From: Castor canadensis
Lineage: Eukaryota > Chordata > Mammalia > Rodentia > Castoridae
DNA: 64,000 nucleotides
Direction: 5' to 3'
Assembly (NCBI RefSeq): GCF_047511655.1
Contig: NC_133392.1
Coordinates: forward strand, 158,958,542 to 159,022,541
Shown: piece by piece, positions 48,829-64,000 of the stretch
Layout of the letters: every line of letters starts with the position of its first letter
Position numbering within the stretch: position 1 is the first letter of the stretch
Translations under genes and position numbers: made by a program
Notes under the pieces: generated by a model
What the model was told of the DNA's origin: nothing
Database searches by the model: none
The model's input: the letters and a program-made list of their open reading frames with translations, nothing else

Positions 48829-48918
48829 TTTTTTGTTTTTTTTGGTGGTCCTGGAGTTTGAACTCAGGGCTGCATACTTGCTAGGCAGGCACTCTACCAT
48901 TTATGCCACTCGATCAGC

Positions 48919-48969
<51 letters not shown>

Positions 48970-49080
48970 GAGAGATAGTGTCTCTCAAACTATTTCCCAG
49001 GCTGGCTTTGAACCAAGATCTACCTGATATCTACTTCCTGAGTAGCTAGGATCACACATGTGAGCCACTGGTGCTGGGCC
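48829..49080 (-). mobile_element. B1-ID dimeric SINE, reversed, with GT expansion
   Basis: The reversed ID-like and B1-like units are separated by a long GT run in the linker. Confidence 0.9.
48923..48969. repeat. GT microsatellite
   Basis: About 23 uninterrupted GT units inside a SINE linker. Confidence 0.95.
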
Positions 49081-49085
49081 TGCTG

Positions 49086-49292
49086 TAGTTTTTTTGTTTG
49101 GTGGTAGTGGGGCTTAAACTCAGGGCCTTCACCTTGAGCCACTCCACTCCACCAGCCCAACTTTTTGTGATAGGGTTTTTCAAGACAGGGTCTTTTGAAC
49201 TATTTTCCTGGGCTGGCTTTGAACTTCGATCCTCCTGATCGCTGCCTCCTAAGTAGCTAGGATTACAGGCATGAGCCACTGGCTCACTGGCC
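49086..49292 (-). mobile_element. B1-ID dimeric SINE, reversed
   Basis: Short reversed ID-like unit (GCCTTCACCTTGAGCCACTC), GTGATAGGGTTTTTCAAGAC linker and reversed B1-like unit. Confidence 0.9.
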
Positions 49293-49332
49293 TGCTGTAG
49301 TTTTTAACAGAAAGAATTTAATGTAAAGGATT

Positions 49333-49420
49333 GCTTCCCCCACCCCCCATGCTGGAGAGCAAACCCAGGTCTTCATGCTTGCTTGGCAAGCACTCTGTCA
49401 CTGAGCTAATTTCCCTACCC
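49333..49420 (-). mobile_element. ID SINE, old
   Basis: Diverged reversed ID: GGAGAGCAAACCCAGGTCTT and GCAAGCACTCTGTCACTGAG. Confidence 0.7.
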
Positions 49421-49483
49421 TAAGCATGTTAACTAAGCCAAAGATTTACTAATTAGGTAACCAAATAAAATCAGAACAGTAGG

Positions 49484-49571
49484 GCCGAGGGGTGGCTGAA
49501 GAGATACTGTGCTTGCCAATATGCATGAGGTTAATTCCCAGCACTGCAACAAAACAAAAACAAAACAAAAA
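49484..49571 (+). mobile_element. ID SINE
   Basis: GGCCGAGGGGTGGCTGAAGA to GGTTAATTCCCAGCACTGCA and a CAAAA-repeat tail. Confidence 0.7.
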
Positions 49572-49786
49572 CCTCTGGCGAGGGGAACTCAGACCTGTGA
49601 GGAGGGATGCTGCTGGGGCTCTGAGAAGAATATGAGGCTGGCTCTGCAGGTATTGGAATTAACTGCAAACCAGATTCCACTGCTGCTTCTGTCATGTTCC
49701 ACTGCCAGAATGAAGAGCAGTTACACCAACAGAACAGGAACCAAGAAGAAGCAAAAGCCCCTATTAGAGAACCTAACTGGGAGAAG

Positions 49787-49915
49787 GTGGGAGTGGTGGT
49801 GCAAGCACTAGGGAGGCTGAGGCAGAGGACTGTGAGTTTGAGGTCAGCCTGGGCTACATAATGAGACTGTCTCAAAAAACCCAACCAAGCAAAAAACAAC
49901 AACAAAATCCAAAAC
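49787..49915 (+). mobile_element. B1 SINE monomer
   Basis: GGGAGTGGTGGTGCAAGCAC, GGAGGCTGAGGCAGAGGACT and GTCAGCCTGGGCTACATAAT are close to mouse B1, with an A-rich tail. Confidence 0.9.
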
Positions 49916-50929
49916 CTAACTAGAAGCAGTTGCCAGAGCAGAGGTGTTTGTAGGGCCCAGCTCCAGCATCTTAAAGTCAAGAACAGCAGGTGGCTTCGGA
50001 GTGTGGTCAACTGGCACTGGACTCCCAAGTTGTTTGTTTCCTCCAAAGATTATAAGCCAAGGCTGGGCTTTTGCTAGGTGAGTGCATTGAAGCTGGATAG
50101 CAGAGAGTGGAGTGCATGCAAGCGAGTGTAGGTGAAAAGTGGTCCAGTCAAAGGGCTCTAGGCGTGGGGATGGAGACCCTTGCTGAACCAGCATCAGATG
50201 CAGTTCTCAGGCTACAAAACGCTGGATGGGAAACTATTTTCACCAGATGCCTTGATGTTCTTTGAGAAGTACTGGCTGAAGACTTTTGGGACCAGGGGCA
50301 TTAGAAGGCCGGGAGCGGTGATCTAAGCTGTGTAGGGGCCATGAGGAGTGCGCACCTGGCTGCAGCAAGGAGCGCTAACGCAGCAGACGCAGCCTCGGGG
50401 CAGGGGCTTCCACGCTGGGCTTTTACAGGTGGGAAGGATGAAGTCATAGAGCTCCCAGGCATTGGGACTTCTGAGCTCCTGCGTTTGCAGGGCTAAAAGG
50501 AATTTCCCCACCTCCCCAAATTTGTGGATTGGATCCCCATCCCAGTAACTTGTAATTTTCGGTTTAGTGAATTTTCTTACTATTTTTTTTTTTTTCCCCC
50601 AAGACTTTCAAAAGTAGAGCTAATCCCTTTATTTCTCTCGGGGCTCTGTCGTCCTCCCCCCACCCCTCCGAGCCTTCGCAGTGGGACCGGCCGCCCCGCC
50701 TCCTTCTCAGCTTCCGGGGTGGGTGGGGAGGGGCGAGGGAGGGGAGCTCGGCCTCCGCGCCCCGGGAAAACCAATCGCTGCCCGGTCGATCGGACTCAGC
50801 CGGGCGAGCCGCGGGGATCGGGGGGCGGGGCTGAGCGATTCGTGTCGCCTGGGCCCTGCGTGCCCTGCGCGCTGCGGCTCTTTGCGTCTGCGTACGGCGT
50901 CCACCTCCCTTTCTGCCTCCGCTGCCGCC

Positions 50930-58622
<7,693 letters not shown>

Positions 58623-58658
58623 AATTCACTTATCTGGAATCTTTTGTATGAGTTCTTG

Positions 58659-58664
58659 AATAAA
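58659..58664 (+). terminator. RPL22: Poly(A) signal AATAAA, RPL22 proximal
   Basis: The canonical hexamer lies 37 bases after the RPL22 stop codon and fits the short ribosomal-protein mRNA. Confidence 0.8.
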
Positions 58665-58684
58665 ACTTGGGAACCAAAACGGTG

Positions 58685-60170
58685 GTTTATCCTTGTATCT
58701 CTGCAGTGTGGATTGGACAGAAAGTTGGAAATCATAGTAAACAGGCTTCCCGCCGGCTGCCATTCACTTACTTGTATTTACTTTTTTTCCTGCTTTTTTT
58801 TTTTTTTCTCCAAACTAGGAGAAGGCTACTTTAGGGAACTGGTAAGGGGGTGGAGGTGTGAGCTTCAAATAGCTCCCATTTTATTTAAAAAATTGTGACT
58901 GTCAGTTGGGTCTGGTGCTCTTCTCAAAGGGAGTTCCTGGATGCAGTGAGGGATTCCTCATAAAAAACAAAACAAGTGATTTCTGAGATTGTCCTGTCAA
59001 TAGAATGCAGGTGTGGGCCATTGGTCTTCATTTTTTAATTTCAAGTTACTCTTGATGCTCAATTACATATGCTTATATTCTTTCTCCTGTAGAAATAAAG
59101 TGTAAGCCTTTAGCATGCTGCATATTCTGCCTTCCATAAAAGGGTTGGAGAGTGACTGTAAAAGTCCCAGGTTTTAAGTAAGTGTGTGCAGAAGAGAATT
59201 TGTAAATAATCATTGCTTCCACAAGTCTTTGCAACAGGCCTTCGCTCTGGCCTCCAGCAGGGGGAGCTGGAGACAGTAGTAGAGCTACAGATGGGGCTGT
59301 TGCTGTGCCCCAGTGAGAAGTTTCCTGCCACTTAAAGCAATGACAAGGGTTCATGTCAAAAGTGGTAGAGTGCATGCCTGGTAGGCATGACGCCTTGGGT
59401 TTGACGCCGGTACTGAAGGAAAAAGAGAACCTGCCAACAAAGTAGTGTGCCTGCAAGGTAATGGGGCAGAGAGTGAGGCCTCATTTTGGGATTTTGTCCC
59501 AATGTGTGCAGAGGCTCAAGAACTGACAGGTGGGAAGGGTTTGCAAGGCTGGGAAGATATCATTGTTAAGAGTGACTTTGAAAGAGCCTCTGATGCCTTA
59601 GGGTGGCTGTCTGAAACCCAAACAATTCTGCAGAAACATCTGCCTTGTTTTTTAATCACACTATAAATCCATGTTTTTGAGAGCTTGCCTACTAAGCTGA
59701 TTTCCACACCTGAAATTCTTGTGCTCTGCGAGTCACATAGCTGGAAATGAAATGTTCACGTTCTACCTTGGCTCCAATTTAACATTTGGTGCTTTTTGGA
59801 TTGAATTTAACGTGTTGCAGTTTTGCAATTTCACTTGTGGCAGAGGCTCCAGCATTTTCTATTTCTATGCAAATTTCTCGAAGCAGAATTGTTTGCCCGT
59901 TTCTCTTCTGCCCTCACAGGAGGCAGGACTTCTTTCAAACTTCAGTAAGGCATCAGTTGCTCTTTGGCTATGTCCCTACCATGACTTTTAACTTTCTAAG
60001 TTTGTGACTTGGGTTTGCAAATTTTCCTTGTTTATTGCATTGATGTTCCCATGTAAAAGTTTTTTAGTTTGGCTGTTAAAGTTAACCTTGGGCTGAAATT
60101 ATCATCTAAGTTTTTAATAACTGGTCCCAGATTTTAAAAATTGTAATAAAATTGAAACTTACTGGTTTTC
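58685..60170 (+). other. RPL22: Possible extended RPL22 3' UTR
   Basis: A second AATAAA stands at 60145-60150. The DNA between the two signals is mostly unique and AT-rich with one small ID relic at 59355-59425. Human RPL22 has a long 3' UTR form, so a distal site here is plausible. Confidence 0.45.
59355..59425 (+). mobile_element. ID relic
   Basis: GTCAAAAGTGGTAGAGTGCA and GACGCCTTGGGTTTGACGCC are a truncated, diverged ID. Confidence 0.6.
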
Positions 60171-61002
60171 TATGCCTTTTTGAACTCTTGTAATTGAGCT
60201 CTGATCACATTTTATATTAAAGTGGCTTAACACATGCCTACTATAATTGTGCAAGCATTTTTTTCTTAAGGACTGGCATGTTAATCTGTTAAACTTCGTC
60301 CTCCCTGATGAGTTGCTGTGCTGACAGTTACCTTGGTCTGTAACAGGCATAGAGGAAAGTAGGTCTTTCATGTCCATTTTCTTTGTTTCATTTTGCCTCC
60401 ATGGGATCTTGGAGTTGACTGTGAGTTCTCCAAGGAGAATAGCCTTGCAAGCAAATGCCTTTTTCTGATGGGGACTGTGGTGTGAACTTGAGTTAATATT
60501 TCACCCATCACAGTGGCTGTGGCAGCCCTTTAGACCAGTTTGCTCTGACCTCATGCCCCACCTGCCAGATCTGAAATGTCAGGGCACAGAAACAGCAGAG
60601 TCAGGAAGTTGGAAGCTGTGACTGAAGTTCACAGAAGCCACAGAATAGAATGTTGGCACTGGCTTGCACCCTGCTGGCTCTGGTTGGACCACAAATGCCC
60701 TCCGTCCCCTTGAGTATGTGGGTGCTGCTGAGGAAATAAAGAGATGTCCCTAGATGCTAGGGTTTTCTCACTTCCACCGCTTTAATATATTTTCTTCCAG
60801 AAGCCTCTTAATTAATGCCCTTTCTGCGACTTTTTCAGTGGTGACATTTCCACCCCCCAATAGTATTCTCAGGAAAGCCAGGTGGTAAAATACAGGGGTC
60901 CCAAGTTTGCTCACCACTGGCGCCTTACACATCGGTGTTGAGAAACAGGGAAGTGTGGAAGTTTGATCTCATTGAATATCTTTAAGACAAAGTTGCTATC
61001 TG

Positions 61003-61308
61003 GGAATTTTTTTTTTTTTTTGGCAGTGCTTGGGTTTGAACTGGTCTAGAGCTTTCTAGCAGGTGCTCTACCACTTGAACCGTGCCCCCAGACCTGTTTT
61101 GGGCTTTAGTTTTTGCCAGGGTCAGCTTCAGACCTCCATCTTCCTACCTACCATTCACCATGTAGCTGTAATTGTAGATGTACACCTGCTCCCTGCTTAC
61201 TGGTTGAGATGGGGTCTCCCTAACATTTTTGCTGTGCTGGAACTGAACCTCCTGTTCTCTGCCTCCTAAGTAGCTGGGATTACAAGAGTGAGCCATTGTG
61301 CCTGGCCA
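61003..61308 (-). mobile_element. ID-B1 composite SINE, reversed, old
   Basis: T run, reversed ID-like unit (CTCTACCACTTGAACCGTGC), then two diverged reversed B1-like pieces ending TTACAAGAGTGAGCCATTGT. Confidence 0.75.
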
Positions 61309-62216
61309 AACTTCAGCCTTTTTGGGGGACACTTGGTTTATTGGAAGGAGAGGACCCCAGTGAAGGTATGATGGTCCCTCAAAGTCACTGATAACTTCAG
61401 GAGAGTACAAGTTACCATGGACACTTGCTTTCTTTTCCTACTTGTGTTCAGGACTCGACCCTAATGTGTCAAGTGAGCAGGGAGTGGTACAAACCTAAGG
61501 TGTGGGTCCCTTACAAGAGGCAAGTCTGGCAGTACCAAGGGGTTATATGAGCCTTGGGTCCCTGTGGGCAGGGCTGGTTGGAATCTAGAGCCCCAGGAAG
61601 CCACTGGAGGGATCTTGCTGGCTGAGTCATGGTGATGGGCTCCTCTGAGGAGAAGAAGGGAGGGAGGAGGTTGGATGTGGGGAACTTGCCACCCCAGCAA
61701 GGAGCGGGTGTGGCAAGGGAAGCAGGTGGACGACTGCCTTTTAAATGATACCACAAGAATGCTTATCTTAGGAACAAATCCCCAAGAATTTTTGATCCAG
61801 CCATTCCTGTCTTTGGGGTGATTTAAGAATCCACATTGTTTTAGCTATTTGAAGTGAGCTGGAGCTCCACAGTCCTAAGTCTGTGCTGACCTGTGGAAAG
61901 CATTTCGCTGCCCCCTAGCTGGAGCCCAGGAAGCGGCCATCAGACACTGTAGGTTGACATGCTGCCAAGGCTTCAGGGCTGTGGCTGGAGGTTCCCTTTC
62001 TGAGGCACTCCTGCCTCTCCCATGATCCCAGTGGTTTATGCAAGATTTGCACTTAGAGAAAAAGGCTTCAAGTAAGCAAGCAGGAGCCAGGTCGGCCCTA
62101 CAAAGGGACTCTGATCTTCCCTTCAGAGGACGCTTGAGTGATGAGGTCTCCCCGTGCTGAGTAGGAGGTGCCCAGCAGAGTTCTGGTTTCTTCACTCCCT
62201 TAAGAAGCCTAGCATA

Positions 62217-62402
62217 AGCTGGAACTGGTGGCGAGGATCACGAGGATCAGGGTTCAAGGCCAGCCCAGGCAAATAGTTCGTGAGACCCCCATCTCCAAAA
62301 TAACTAGAGAAAATGGCCTGGAGGTGTGGCTCAAGTGGTAAGAGTGCCTACTTTGCTAGTGTGATGTGAAGCCCTGAGTTATAAAAAACAAAACAAAAAA
62401 AC
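62217..62402 (+). mobile_element. B1-ID dimeric SINE, 5' shortened
   Basis: The B1-like unit lacks its front and starts near CGAGGATCACGAGGATCAGG; the linker AAAATAACTAGAGAAAATGG and a long ID-like unit follow, with an AACAAAA tail. Confidence 0.85.
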
Positions 62403-64000
62403 CCCTAGCATTGGGAAGTGGCTGTCATGTGGAGCAGGCTGTTGGAGAAATTGTCCCTAGGCAGGGCTTGAGGTGCCCACAGGAGGAATTTGTGGAGCCC
62501 AGGATCGGTGTATGTAGGAGATCAGCTATTTCAACTCTTCTTTGAGAGATTTCTTCCTTGGTGCTTTTATAACCAAAATACTTAAAAAAATTTTTGATTT
62601 TTGAATTGTCACTGAAGTGTAATTACAAACTGTGACCTTAATGATAGGCTCATTCTCAACAACTGCATGAATGTTCACCTTCTTAGGGATTGCTTTTCAC
62701 ATCAGGTGTTTTGGGTCCATTGTCCTGAAAATAAACATTTAATAGTTTAACAATAATAAGAGCTCTCATTTAAAAATTACTGGATATGTGTAATCAAAGG
62801 CTCATTTTTTTCTACCATCCAGTTTTTGTCTTGCTTTGCCTTTGGTCATTAGCTAATACCACTTCTATGCAGACTTCTGGAAGAATAGGGTAGGGGGTGC
62901 ATCGTAAATGATGAGCATCTCGACTCTAATTTGTTGCAAATTAAGCAGTTGGAGCTTTTCTTGAATGATATCTTGACTTTCACAGCCTCACCTTGGGAAT
63001 TGGAGCCAAGGTTAATGTGTGCGTGTGTGTGTTCACACATGTGGCAGTGGGGGTGCTTTCAGGTGCTGTGGTGGAGCAGAAGACCTATGAAAGGTTCTAA
63101 TGTCCACCATTAGAGAGGGCTTGTGGGGCTGGTAAAATCTTAAGGCTTTTTTCCTGGATGGTTAGCAGTCAGGGAGACAGGAAAGAGCCTAGAAGCCCTC
63201 TGAAGATGCAGGCCCTGCTCAAGATTCCATGATCTGGGGCTCCTTTGACCTCTCTGCTCAGTGGCAGGAAACAGCCTGGACTGAGGGAGCCCTTTGGGTT
63301 CTTAGCCTACCTGCTGGCTGTGTCCTCCCCCCCCCCCCACTGTGCTGATCCAACATCTCTGTCTACGGTATGCTTTAAACATGATCTGAGAGATGAAGAT
63401 TCCCAGCACCCTGCACGTTGATCTTGGCAGGCTGGATAGACCTGCCTTTGCCCAGAAATGAATAAAGAAGAGCTTTTGTTTGGGGCTTGTTGGCAATTAA
63501 TTTGGGTGGCACGAGGAGAAAGCTTCAGTATAAATCTAACCCTCTCAGGGCTATCCATCGCCTGTGGCCGGCAGAATGTGTTTGGGCCACCTCCCCAAGG
63601 GGTCTTTAGCAAAGGTGCCAGAACAGGGAAAACCTTCCTGGGGATGGCTCTGGGCACTGGTAACTGCTTGCCTAGATGGTGCAGGTCTGAGGGTTTGTGC
63701 TACAACATCTTCCCAGCTTTCAGCTTCCCAAGTCAGGTGGATCCTACCATCTGTGACAGCGGTGGTCTCCAGTGGCCCCCCTGCCCCGCCCCCACGTCTA
63801 TGGACACAGGCGGTGAGAAAGGAAGCCCTCCCTTTACTGGCCCTTGTGGGATTAGAGAGCTGGTGATCCTGCTGCCCCTTAAACTTCGGCGTTCTTAAAG
63901 CAGCTTTAAGACCTGCTGCAACCAGACTGAGAGCGCTCACTTAAAATTCCAGTCTTGCTCCCCAGGGCTTCGGCCTCCATCTTCACCTTTAACAGGTGAA

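Larger units (their letters stand above)
44340..50600. other. RNF207-RPL22 intergenic DNA, SINE-rich
   Basis: No gene is recognised. More than a dozen SINEs, an old DNA-transposon relic, simple repeats (GGAA, CCTT and GT types) and short unique stretches fill it. The two flanking genes are divergent. Confidence 0.65.
60170..64000. other. Intergenic DNA downstream of RPL22
   Basis: Two SINEs (61003-61308 and 62217-62402) and a short C run near 63330 are seen. No exon is recognised. In human the next gene is CHD5, read in the same direction as RPL22; its CpG promoter is not visible before the window ends. Confidence 0.55.

Noticed and set aside
48923-48969. The GT run as a functional Z-DNA element
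   Set aside because: It lies inside a SINE linker and is explained by microsatellite growth.
63000-64000. The start of CHD5 expected by synteny
   Set aside because: No CpG island or recognisable exon is present before the window ends.

Overview
The window is mammalian nuclear DNA: spliced genes with GT-AG introns, CpG-island promoters and dense SINEs. Five genes in this order and orientation (GPR153 +, HES3 -, ICMT +, RNF207 -, RPL22 +) match the segment human 1p36.31 carries, inverted here. The SINEs point to a rodent: 7SL-derived B1-like units joined to tRNA-derived ID-like units, with mouse-type Ala9 in RPL22. The prevailing order B1-then-ID fits the squirrel/beaver side of rodents better than mouse or rat; Castorimorpha is my best guess but is not proven.

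Layout. 0.5-12.5 kb: GPR153, an orphan class A receptor of 611 codons in five coding exons, with a non-coding first exon in a CpG island. 12.4-14.8 kb: HES3, a bHLH-WRPW repressor, four exons, read towards GPR153. 14.8-22.7 kb: intergenic, with an unassigned CpG island at 16.1-16.9 kb. 22.7-32.1 kb: ICMT, the prenylcysteine carboxyl methyltransferase, five exons, 284 residues, with a likely 3 kb 3' UTR. 32-44 kb: RNF207, all exons recognisable and well spliced, but the reading frame is broken at several separate places. 44-50.6 kb: SINE-rich intergenic DNA. 50.9-60.2 kb: RPL22, four exons, 128 residues. 60.2-64 kb: intergenic; CHD5 would be expected just beyond the right edge, but none of it is visible.

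The genes do not form a pathway. The outstanding observation is RNF207: a one-base loss in the RING finger, a lost B-box zinc ligand, a five-base insertion, a one-base insertion, an exon-end deletion and a shifted tail, while the four neighbouring genes are intact. This is either a lineage-specific unitary pseudogene or a strikingly local assembly problem. Other points: a 24-bp perfect hairpin in a GPR153 intron, two unassigned CpG islands, a TCTCGCGAGA palindrome in the ICMT promoter, a TATA box just upstream of the HES3 start, a HAL1 LINE relic in an RNF207 intron, and three-part B1-B1-ID SINEs. I see no retroviral element, CRISPR array or bacterial-type feature.
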